Positions 54,341-64,000 of a stretch of DNA of 64,000 nt are shown here, piece after piece (the stretch's first letter is position 1; every line of letters starts with the position of its first letter). The position numbers and the translations under genes are program-made. Below the pieces are notes generated by a model that was not told where the DNA came from, searched no databases, and worked only from the letters and a program-made list of their open reading frames with translations. This stretch comes from Gnetum montanum (Eukaryota > Streptophyta > Gnetopsida > Gnetales > Gnetaceae): assembly GCA_015680685.1 (NCBI GenBank), contig MNCI01027120.1, forward strand, positions 548,820-612,819. The letters run 5' to 3'.

Positions 54341-57300
54341 ATGGGTAACACCAAGTCTGTGTGTTCTCGTTGTTGGCATGCCTGCTGCAGCTGCAATGGC
54401 AATGATGCAGTCTCTCCACTGCACACTTCAACTTTTACTACTCATGAGGTTGGATCATCGTCAACAGCACAATATATGTCTTCTGCTGCTGTTCCTCCTG
54501 TGGCAGAGGGGAATCCATCCCCTGTGCAGGCTTCAACTTCTACTCTTGCTTCTGCATCAGAACCTGCGGTTGCTGTTGCTGATCGAACATCAACCTCCAC
54601 TGCTCTTGATGGATCATCATCAACACCAGCACAACCTCCTTCTATTGCTGCTGAGGATACATTGGTTCCGCAGTTTTCAATATCTGCATCTGTTTCTGCT
54701 TATGCTTCTGCTGTTCCTGATCATGCACTCCAAAGTATTCTTGACATTTCAGATGACGGTGTTGATGGAGAGTTGGGCACTCTTATTGCTGACATTCGCA
54801 TCCTTCTTAATTATGCCAAGGTCCGTCAATCCATTTCTACACCTTCTCTTTCAACAAGTGAAACCTCCCTGCTTTATTTATTTGTGCTTGGACTTCGATG
54901 GTATCGAGTTTGGACTTCGTTTTTAGTGTTTTACTTTGGACTTTGTTTCGTTTTTAATTAGCATGTTATAAATTTATATATGTGTTCAACTATGTTAAAT
55001 TTTAAGGAAGATTTTCAATTTCCTCTGATGTGGCATGTGAACTCAGGGATCACCCTCTTCTTCATTGCACGATCCTAAACCTGATAGCAAGAAATGGAAG
55101 TTTATAGACATTTCGCCGCTGGTCAGTTTGAAAGATTTCTTTTCTGAGGCGGCAGATGCTGCTAGTGGGCTTGTAAGTATCTTCCCCACAAAATCCATGT
55201 TTTTAAAGTTTAATCACCAGACTAGTTGAAGAAGCCAAGATTGTGAGAAGTCTAATGCATAATGAACAGATGTCAAGTGATCAAACTGAAGCGTTGAAGA
55301 GCATTGTGAAAACAGCACTAAATGGGATTGGAAAGGCTCATTGGATTGCTGCTGGTTTAGTGGCTGTGGCTTTTGTCCTTGACAGATTCGATCTCATCTC
55401 TTCAAATAAGGCAGAGTGTTTAGATCTGCTTGATGAGATGTGTCGATTAGCAGAATACCTTCAACTTCTGAAGCAAAGGAAGAAACTCAAACTGCAAATT
55501 CTTAGCATAATGGAGGAAGCCCTGCAATTGATCGTTCAAGGGTCTGCCCTATGCTTCTCCCAGGCAAAATCCTCCCGTTGGCACAGGTGAGAGACAATTT
55601 GGGTCACCTTTTCCATTTTGGTTGTTTTACACCAATTTACTTATTACTGGTAAATAATCTATGATTTTTGACTCTATGTATGTATATCTATATCAGATTT
55701 TTTGCAGGATCGGTAGATAAGACGCACTTGGCAGATCTCCGTCAAGACCTTGAAAAAATGTATAAACATTTGATGTTCCAAGTAATCATTAGGACTTATA
55801 ATGCGCAAGAACCATCTGAGCTTCCTAGGATGGAATATTACCCTAAAGATGCAGGTAAAATGATCTGATAGAAACCTTTTATTGTACCATAAGATTAATA
55901 TGTGAATTTTAGTCTTTAAATTTAACTGGTCTAGTCTTATCGCAGTGATACCAGATGGTACAGTAGAAAAGATAGTGGAACTGTTGGAGCTGGAGAGTGA
56001 CAAGCATGTAGTGGCTGTTATTCTACATGGCTTTGGAGGTATTGGTAAAACTACCATTGCAAATGCTGTGTATGCAAAAGTGGATGACATTTTGGGGTTC
56101 AAATTTTCCAAGGTCGCGCTGTATGAAAATATCGGAAGTGTTCCCAATACTATGGCTGTGCAAAATAAAATGTTAGACGACATCTCTGAAATTCAAGTGA
56201 AGCCTTCCACCAGCACAGATGGTCAAATATTGCTCCAAAAGTGTTTTGGAAAGGAGCCGTGTTTCATTTACATTGACAATGTGTTGAATGGAGGGGAGCT
56301 TGCCAAAGTCCTGCCTGCAAATCTGAGCACCTCAAAAAAGTTAAGGTTGCTGATGACGGCAAGAGACGCAGGTGTGCGCCGAGGTTTAGGGGGCATCAAC
56401 AGTCCAAATGATGTGAAAGTATTCAGTGTGGATTCTTTGCCAGAAGCAGAGGCGCTTACTCTGTTAAAACAGGAAATGGGGAGCGATGCTGCGGATAAGC
56501 TAAGTGAAGAGCAAAGGAATTATTTGCTGAAAGAGGTTTGCAGCGGCGTTGCTCTGCTAAGTCAGATGGTGAGCAGATATGTGAAGTACCACACAAACAT
56601 TAACGTCGCCGTGGATGTGATACGGCAGCAGCGTAAGCGTGATTCTGCTGAACAATTTGGGGAGGAGAATGTTGAGTTCTTCTCTTTCGCATTGGATGGC
56701 TTGCAACAATGCTACACCGAAGCCTTCTTCGACATCTCTGCCTTTTTCTACCATGGATATACATGGGCTCTCCTACAACACATATTTGGAGAGGACACCA
56801 TGGAGGTGCTTGCCAGGAGGGCACTCGTTAAACCAACATTTCATGAATACAGCAAAGGAGTCGTGACAAAAGTGCATGACGTGTTATTACAGATGGGTCG
56901 GAGTAGATGCAAATCCAACAGAATCACCACCGTCGCTCAGTTGAAATCCATGTTACAATCAGGCGATTTTCAGGTGCTCATCTTTATTTTTTTTTATTAT
57001 ATAACATAACTTTTTCAAGGAATTTAGACATTATTATTTATCGGGCATTATTTATTAAGCATGAGGAAGGGTAAGAGGGTAAAGTTCTTTTTTGTTCTTT
57101 CCTAGTTCAGATAGGAAATAATCCATGTAATGCCAGCAATGAAAAACTTTTTTACATGTTTTATTTACAACAATTACATGTTTATACCTTACACAGAAAT
57201 TCAATCAAACATTTCTATTTTCATCATGCATATGTTGCCTGCTGTACACATTTGAATTTTGGCTGAAGAGGCTTCTTTCCCTCAACCTTGTTCAACTCCA

Positions 57301-58946
57301 AACCAAACTCTCATTATAGAATATCTAACATGGTTAAAAGATGAACCTACTATATAGTTATAAGATATTCATTGTAATTTGAATTCATCACTCTAAATAT
57401 TTTAAAATCATTTGTGTGATATTTTAAAAAGCGCTGCCGGTAAGTATCAATAATCACCGAGAATCCAAAAAGTCATGAAAAACCATAAGAACTTCATGAA
57501 GCTTCAACCGAACTTCCGGTTATTCTCCTTGATTCACAAGTTCTTACCCGTTTCAATTTTGTTAATAACATATGACAGTTTTTTTAATTACACAATGCTA
57601 TGTGATGCAATTGCGCTGACAAATTTTGAAAATTGTTTTCTGGAGCAACCATTTTCAAGTATTTCAAAAAGCTGAGTTTCTTTTTACCTTTTTCTTTGGC
57701 GGTGGTAAGCGGGCAGCAAAAAAGGTTTTTACTAAATCAAAGTTACAATTTCAAATATTTCATGGCTTAAGCTGTGGCAGGATACATGGCAGGGCGTGAA
57801 GGGCATTTTTATTTATGAAGACACCGGAAGTGAGGAGGTATTGACATTGCCATGCTCTAAACTGGACCTCATCTCTTCTTCACTGCGAATTCTTTCCTTG
57901 GGTTTTCGACGTACAGATAACACGCTGTTCCAAGGCATGAGAGTAGAAGGCGAGTGCAAGGCCGGCTTCAGCAGCCTTATTTTGTTTCAATCAATGGACT
58001 CGCCGCCGCCCTTTGATGTGAAGCGTTGCCTCCAACTCACTGTTCTGGCCTATGCACCAAACTGCACCGTCTACCTGCACCAGGTAACTAAAAGTCAACC
58101 ATTTTGTTAAAATATGTGGTTAAATTTGGTGTAATTAGATTGCTGTTCAAGTAAGTAATTCTTGGGAAAATTAAGTAGACGTATGTCAGTGGGTGCATGC
58201 ATTCATTCATGATGATGGAATTGGTGGTCTTTGCTTGCCTTCTTGCATGCATGCAGATGCCAAGCAGCCTCACAACCCTATACCTTAATTTCAAGGAAGA
58301 GAATGCAGTTATTCGCAACGTTGAGAATGAGCATGGAGTTGTCTCATCTCTAAGGTGGTTCACTCTAAGAGGGAGTTATTTAAGGGAGATACCGCATGGC
58401 CTTTTGTCCAACATGAAATCCCTCCAAACGTTTTGCTTGTATGACGCTCCGCATTTGTCGTACATTACTGACGAACTGCATACTTTGCCTTGTCTAACGA
58501 TGATTGACATACAGAAAGTTGCGTTGAAGGGCCTTCCTAAAAGCATAGGGGCTTTTACTTCTTTGAAGACTTTAATTTTGGCAAACTACGAAGAGCTTGT
58601 CCAATTGCCAGAGGCTATTGGGAATCTGTTATCTTTAGAAACATTGAGTTTGAACAATTGCTCCAACCTACTCCATTTTCCAGATAACTTTGGAGGATTA
58701 ATGTCCTTGCAATTCCTAATTTTGAAGGGATGCACAAATCTGAGGTATCTAAGCCCAACATTTTGCCAGTTGCCCTCATTACAAGTATTGGATCTTTGTG
58801 ACTGCCTCAAATTGCAGGAAATGTGGGTGGACATTTTTGTGCAAATGAAATCATTAAAAGTGATTTACTTGGAAGGATGTCCTCCACTCATCAAAAGATG
58901 GAAAGAGTTGTACCAAGATGGTATAAATATAAAATGTATATATTAA
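54341..58946 (+). CDS. NB-ARC/LRR immune receptor with acylation-type N-terminus, seven exons
   Basis: Proposed exons: 54341-54820 (or to 54883), 55047-55172, 55226-55586, 55697-55854, 55946-56973, 57781-58083, 58257-58946; about 1050 residues. The N-terminus MGNTKSVCSRCWHACCSCNG fits N-myristoylation (Gly2, Ser6) with a palmitoylatable Cys cluster, then a Ser/Ala/Thr-rich linker. Exons 3-4 encode a helical, non-TIR domain (HWIAAGLVAVAFVLDRFDLI, ECLDLLDEMCRLAEYLQLL) recalling RPW8/MLKL/HeLo-type bundles. Exon 5 is NB-ARC: P-loop GFGGIGKTT, kinase-2 CFIYIDNVL, RNBS-B LLMTARD, SGVALLSQ in place of GLPL, VHD in place of MHD. Exons 6-7 give a linker and about seven LRRs. Exon junctions 3/4, 4/5, 5/6 and 6/7 match in phase. 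Exon 2/3 does not if the strong GTAAGT donor is used; a weaker donor nine bases earlier, after GCTGCTA, restores it. Such proteins sense pathogens in the cytosol or at membranes. Expression is unproven. Confidence 0.85.
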
Positions 58947-58964
58947 GACTATATTTTATATTTC

Positions 58965-59330
58965 TTTCAGGACTTTAATTTTGTTGGGTTGTTGATAGCT
59001 TGTTCAACTGCCATGAGCTATTGCGAATCTATCATCTTTAGAAACATTATATTTGAACAATTGCTCCAAACTGATTAATCTTCCAAACAACTTTGGATTA
59101 CTAATCAGGTGTGTGGATGCACAAATCGGAAGTCTTTAACCTCAACATTTTGTTAGTTGCCCTCTTTACAAATATTTGATCTTAGTTACTACCTCCAATT
59201 ACATGAAAAGTGGGTGGACATTTTTGTGCAAATAAAATCACTAAAAGTGATTTACTTCCTAGAATGTCCACCACTTATCAAAAGATAGGAAGAGTGCTAT
59301 AAAGATAATTTAAATATAACATGTCTATAC
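58965..59330 (+). pseudogene. Tandem, decayed duplicate of the receptor's LRR tail
   Basis: Starting GACTTTAATTTTGTTGG, this stretch repeats the 3' part of the last exon (58567-58940). Shared phrases include TTTGAACAATTGCTCCAA, GTGGGTGGACATTTTTGTGC and CACTTATCAAAAGAT. It has small deletions and stops (AAAGATAGGAAGAG for AAAGATGGAAAGAG), so it no longer encodes LRRs. It begins about 20 bp after the gene's stop codon. Confidence 0.85.
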
Positions 59331-60454
59331 CAATTTAACATAGATAAGTTTTATGAATATTATTTTCAGATCAATGAAACTTCAAAATATTTCATGGAAG
59401 ATTCTAACCAAATTAATAATGGCAATTTTTATCTTCATCATTTTACAAGGTTGCAATAATATTTATTGGTAAAAGGATTTTGGTGACAGTTATTGTAACA
59501 TGCATGTCATTGGCAAAGAAATGTCAATAAAGAAAAGCAGAAAATAGAAGGAATTAAATAATCAATAGTCAATAACATTGCCAATTTTCAACTTTTAAAA
59601 AAATTATAAGCAATTGAAAAAGTAAGTTAAAGAATTTATCCTTCAAGTTGATGTTAATCAAAATAAGGTTCTTCCTTTGCTTGAATAGTTCCTTCATAGA
59701 ATATAAAAGCAAATTACAAATAGCTTTTTACATAAAAGAATATGTTGCAAACTCTAAAAATTTATAAATACATATTAAAAACCAATAAATTTTATTGCTT
59801 AGTAATAGTTTTTTGGATTTACATTGCTAAGTTAACATCATTTAAATAAGCAATGTTCATTGAAAAAAATCAATGTTGATAAGACTAAGCAAATTTAAAA
59901 AGTAGTTCAAAGAATTGGTTCCTTCAAGGGCTATGTTTTTAATCCAAAAAAGGTTCCTACTTTGTTTCAATCATGTCAACTTTACTTGAATAGTTAATTT
60001 AGGGCTTACATATCAAGGCTCTTACAATTAAGTTAACACCTTATTTTAAGCATTTTTCTTTTTAATTCAAGACTTTTCAATAAAAGAATCACAATAAAAC
60101 TAAAAGAAAAATTTTACAAACAATAGTTTGGTATGTTACTTTATATAATATTAAATGCTTGGTAGTATAAAAGGGGTATGCAAACAAATCAATCTTAGAA
60201 ATGTGAATGCTTAGATAGATATTGAATGTTACTAAAACAAATAAACTACATTGTACAATACAAACATTGGAGGAAGACTTGGAGTGACTTTTATTTTAGA
60301 TAAGTTATAAGTGTAATATTTTAGATGGTTCAAGCACATGCAAAGAATACCAAATAACCCTAAGACAACTCTTAAATAGTTTTGCAAAGAAGATCAAATA
60401 ACTCTAAGATAACTCAAATGGTAGGACATTGGAGCCCCAAAATAATTGTAACAT
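59331..60454. other. AT-rich non-coding stretch
   Basis: No gene or element end is visible. Phrases AAGTAGTTCAAAGAATTGGTTCCTTC-like at 59900 and 59625-59650 recur loosely, suggesting a small local duplication. Confidence 0.4.
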
Positions 60455-60580
60455 AAACACACCCTAAGACATATAGTTGAATTAGAACTTCATAACCTAG
60501 CATTGCCTACCAAAATCAAACCCATAACTTGTTGCCTTCAAATCAAGAGTATTACCACTAGACCAAGCATTCTATACAAC
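60455..60580 (-). repeat. tRNA-derived SINE-like copy (antisense)
   Basis: On the minus strand TGGTCTAGTGGTAATAC resembles a polymerase III A box and, about 35 bases on, GGGTTTGATTTTGG resembles a B box. Spacing and order fit a tRNA-derived SINE head. The 3' end could not be fixed. Confidence 0.55.
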
Positions 60581-60584
60581 TTTA

Positions 60585-60870
60585 GCCAATGAGAGCTAGC
60601 CCAAGTAGTTAGCTCATTACTTAATAAAGATTTGTAGATAAAATGTTACTAGTTCAAGTTAAAGTTAAGATATTGTTATGTCATTCTTAAGTTTTTCTAA
60701 AGTATCAAGTTGACCATATGTTTTAAGGTATACATATACTCAAATTGTTTTAGATTCTAACATCTCTCAATACAACTCTAGTCAATGAGAGGTGGCTCAA
60801 GTGGTTAGCTCTTTGTCTAATAAGGATTGTAGACAAGAGGTTATTAATTTCAATTATACTTAAGAAAACT
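60585..60870 (+). repeat. Two tRNA-derived SINE-like copies (direct)
   Basis: Copies begin with CAATGAGAGCTAGCCCAAG at 60588 and CAATGAGAGGTGGCTCAAG at 60783. The second has a good A box TGGCTCAAGTGG. B-box-like TACTAGTTCAAGTT follows in the first; in the second it is decayed. They share about 90 bp, including TTAGCTC and GATTGTAGACAA. Confidence 0.55.
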
Positions 60871-61204
60871 TTATATTCCATATAAGTTCTATAAAAGTAT
60901 CATGTTGGATATATAGCTTGGGCATATATTTAATATAAACACATTCCCCTCAATAGAACTCTACAAAAACAAAAGAGAGAGAATGGGTCTAAATCTAAAA
61001 ATTTTATGACTATATGTATCCCCAATATAATGCTTTCATAGAACTTACATAAAGAGGACAAATGTTAAAATTTTTTAGATTCAACATCCTCATTTCCTCC
61101 TAAAGCGGAGGAATGTAGGAACCTAAAATAATATTACTATATATACATCTCAAGACATATAACTAATATTATACTTTAGAAATTTATAGAGAAATATAAC
61201 AATT

Positions 61205-61315
61205 TTTCAAGTATGATTTGAACTTGCAAAATCTTTACTACAAATCCTTGTTAGATAGTGGACTAATCACTTGAGTTGTCAAATAATGAGCTAATCACTT
61301 AAGCCATCTATCTTT
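61205..61315 (-). repeat. Third copy of the same SINE-like family (antisense)
   Basis: On the minus strand TGGCTTAAGTGATTAGCTCA and AACTCAAGTGATTAGTCCAC give two A-box-like segments, followed by TAACAAGGATTTGTAG and the B-box-like GCAAGTTCAAATCAT. It matches the pair at 60585-60870. Confidence 0.55.
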
Positions 61316-62218
61316 AGCTCATAAAGAGCCTTATCATGAAAATCTTATAAAGTTGTATTGCAAAGCAATCTCTTCTACTAACTACACTCTGCAGCCTTCT
61401 TTGCACATGACCCAACCATTTAAGATGACTTTTCTTAATATTTTAATCTACACATGTTATCCAAAATGTTTCCTAATAAGAGAATTATTAATTTTATCTT
61501 TATTAGTCACACCAACCATCTACCTAAGCATGTGTAGCTTTACTACATGCATGCATTGAACTTGTCACTTCTTGATTAGCTAAAATTCCACATAATAATA
61601 ACTTTAAGTATAATACTAGATCTTTACAACATTTCCTTCAATATAGTGAGAATTCTTTATCACAAATTACACTACTAACCTCTTATTACTTCATCCATCC
61701 TACTTGAATTCTGTTTATCACATCATTGTTCATATCACTATCTTATATAAGAGATCATAGATATATGAATTACTTTATGTGACTTTTTGGTTTTCAATTT
61801 TAATCTTCATTACTTACTTTTTTTACTAAAGTCACACTTCATGTATTTCATTTGATCTCTACTAATTATCAATCCTTTTGATTTTAGGGTTCTTTCTCAA
61901 GTCTCCATCAAAAGATATCATCTTATATTTCTTTAATTATCTCATCCATAATAATAGTAAACAAGTAAGAACCTAGAGTTAATATTTAATGTAACCCTAC
62001 CTTCATAGCAAAGTTAATGATTTCTCAATAGATAGCACAAACTCGAAGTCATGGATTAAACATATATTTCTTGATTAGTCTTGATGTATTTAATAGGAAC
62101 ATGTTTCCTCTTTCAAGCTTATCAAATAATCTTTGGAATGACTCTATTGTAAGCTTTTTTCAAATTCATGAAAAGTATATGAATATTCATCTTTTTACAT
62201 TTAACTTTCTTTATAAGT
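61316..62218. other. AT-rich non-coding stretch
   Basis: Short frames (61353-61559, 62071-62328) have no recognisable content, the last one running into the LTR. Nothing else is visible. Confidence 0.4.
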
Positions 62219-63002
62219 TGATGAGTGGCAAGGTATCCCAACACTCAACCATACGAATACGAGCATTACATGCGCGATCCGGTCGAATTCCACAGACTAA
62301 GTGCCTACACGCCTCATGGAACACTTAAGGTTAATCATTCGTTGTCTTCCCAGACTTACTTATAGTTGTCACGGTGTATGGTTAAGTAAGTCTGAGGTAT
62401 ATGATTTTTATGTCTTTTATGTTTTATCTCCTATGCTAACAAGGTGAAGGTTGAAGAGACTAATTACTACTTTAACTAACTATCTAAGTCTTAATTAACC
62501 TAGCGTCAACATCTGTTCCCACTTACCATTCACACCCTGAACCAATGCAACCTTGGCTACCAAATGCTAATCGTTGCTGGGATCACCAAGCGTAACGCAC
62601 GTGCTCGAAGCAGTCGTACTGAGGCACTTAACTAGGAGAGAAGGGTTGAGATAGAATTAATTACTAATAAAGCATTTAAATGGTAAACAGTAAATAAAAG
62701 TCCTAATTAGCCTATTCCATGCACTACAAGGTTTATCCAAGAAGCTCGTCTTTATTGCCATACACAAACATGTGTTCAGGTACAATATTTTCTCGAATAA
62801 AGACCCGTTCACTTTGGAGTTCCTACTGCGGGCACATGGAAAATATTCTATCTCTGGAGAGGGAAAACTACCAGAGTTTCACTACGGTCTAAGCCTAGGA
62901 TGAGAAATAAGGGAGTACCGCCTCTTATTTATAGACTTTGCAGCACACCGCGATATCGCGTACACGATATCACAAGGGATGACGCGATATCGCATCCCAT
63001 CA
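62219..63002 (-). repeat. LTR of the element 1/2 family (784 bp), 3' LTR of an element running off the window
   Basis: It starts TGATGAGTGGCAAGG and ends CATCCCATCA, and is followed by TACCCCCATGACTAAATG, the reverse complement of the family's polypurine context. The element therefore reads on the minus strand and continues past 64000. TATA on the minus strand lies near 62928-62938. The CG palindrome of the element 1 U3 is present but decayed (GATATCGCGTACACGATATC at 62953-62972). The left flank is TAAGT (62214-62218). Confidence 0.85.
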
Positions 63003-64000
63003 TACCCCCATGACTAAATGAAAACTCATCCTCGAGTTCCTTACAAAATATTAGGAAGGTATGGGATTATTGACTAAATGGAACTAATGGGATGACATGT
63101 GAACGGATCATCATTACAATGATTGCTAATGTTTGGTTTTTACCTTTAAGTTACGATGTTGATATTAAGGTATGTTTCTTTTAATACGACACGCAATGAG
63201 TCCACTTCATCCATTCATCCACAATTCTCCATGGTCTCTCTTGGCTTGGAAATGTACAGTCCCTTTCTAAATAAGAACTCTAATGAATCAGTGACTGGGC
63301 ATTTCTCAAACTATGGAAGGACTCAAGGATTAAAAAGGGTGTGACTTCAAGGGAACTTGATGCATTTGTGTTGGCCATTCTCTTAGGTGTTTGGATATTT
63401 TCTTCTTGAGTTTTCTTGCCATTTCACTGTTACCCAATTATCAAAATCTGAGTCAATAAAAATAAGAAGTCTTTACATGGTGTGGTTCTCACGCATAAAA
63501 ACATAAAACAGAAAAAAAAAGTGAGAATTCAAAGCACACCCCTTAGACGAAATAATCCCTTCGGCTACAAGCATTGGTTATGGAACTAAAATAAAAAGGT
63601 TCCCTCTCACTAAGGCCCTTCTCACTTCCCATTCTCTCCTCCTTTGTTTCGTCGGAATGGTAGTGGCTCTTTGGAGAAGGCATTCTTGTTATTCGAGAGG
63701 ATGGATTGGTCGAATGCATTGATGCGAAGTCACTGGATGTGGTTGGTTTGAGGCTGGAGTTGGAATGAGATTTACCAAGTCACATTAATCATAAAACACA
63801 CAAGGGGTTGTACACCACCTTATTCTTGAGATTCCATTCCATCCTATTCTCTCCATCCTTCTCTCCATTGTTCACCTCATCGACAGTTGTATCATTAGTG
63901 TATATCTTAGTGGATACATTGTTTTCTTTTTGGTAATTTTTTACAGTTAAGACTTTAACTCTTGTTCCTAATGACATTACTAGAGCCTACGAACTCTTTG
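63003..64000. mobile_element. Interior of the element next to the 62219-63002 LTR
   Basis: 63003-63100 matches the 3' interior of element 1 in the expected orientation (polypurine tract, then TATGGGATTATT). From about 63105 to the window end the sequence is collinear with 26755-27690 of element 2, but in the opposite orientation relative to the LTR. No coding region is recognisable in it. Confidence 0.7.

Noticed and set aside
54378-54926. Leu-rich 182-codon frame inside the receptor's first exon
   Set aside because: It is the +1 shadow of the Ser/Ala/Thr-rich exon; the exon 1 frame has a proper start and the acylation-type head.
55674-56183. 169-codon minus-strand frame
   Set aside because: Antisense shadow of the NB-ARC exons, spanning an intron.

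Overview
The window is plant nuclear DNA from a large, repeat-rich genome. The plant calls are an NB-ARC/LRR immune receptor with introns, a plant-type DRB (double-stranded RNA-binding) pseudogene, and layers of decayed Ty3/gypsy LTR retrotransposons, LINEs and tRNA-derived SINE-like pieces. The style of the receptor and the heavy old-retroelement load suggest a gymnosperm (conifer-like) genome, but that is inference. There are seven single-N joins and one 759-N gap (25348-26106).

Layout. 1-850: LTR-like piece with a palindromic promoter array. 853-3560: minus-strand Tat-like pol relic (RT, second RNase H, integrase). 4131-5068: five-copy satellite of about 195 bp. 7563-9039: broken unidentified coding relic. 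9040-11506: plus-strand gypsy pol relic. 13890-15020: LTR-like promoter region. 16777-29556: a plus-strand LTR element (element 2) whose 5' LTR is split by a minus-strand LTR element (element 1, 17017 into the gap). 29770-33580: integrase fragment, then a minus-strand Tat-like gag with its leader. 34140-37700: minus-strand gypsy gag-protease-RT relic with primer site and LTR. 38690-43190: LINE relics, one split by a segment carrying a PIF1-helicase fragment. 44764-49493: complete-ended minus-strand element with only gag recognisable. 51989-52527: DRB pseudogene. 54341-58946: NB-ARC/LRR gene, the only plausibly functional gene, with a decayed duplicate of its LRR tail behind it. 60.4-61.3 kb: SINE-like cluster. 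62219-64000: another LTR of the element 1/2 family and its interior.

Main points. Element 1 has both LTRs (one cut by the gap), a tRNA-Asp-type primer site, a polypurine tract, a 661-codon gag frame and a second 893-codon frame, but no visible protease, RT, RNase H or integrase. Its two frames are broken by stop codons without any frameshift. Element 2 shares its LTR ends and polypurine context and keeps an integrase C-terminus, so it is a candidate relative of the helper that mobilised element 1. Several unrelated LTR promoters here carry perfect palindromes just upstream of TATA. The immune receptor begins with a predicted myristoylation signal and a cysteine cluster, followed by a helical domain that is not TIR, then NB-ARC and LRRs.
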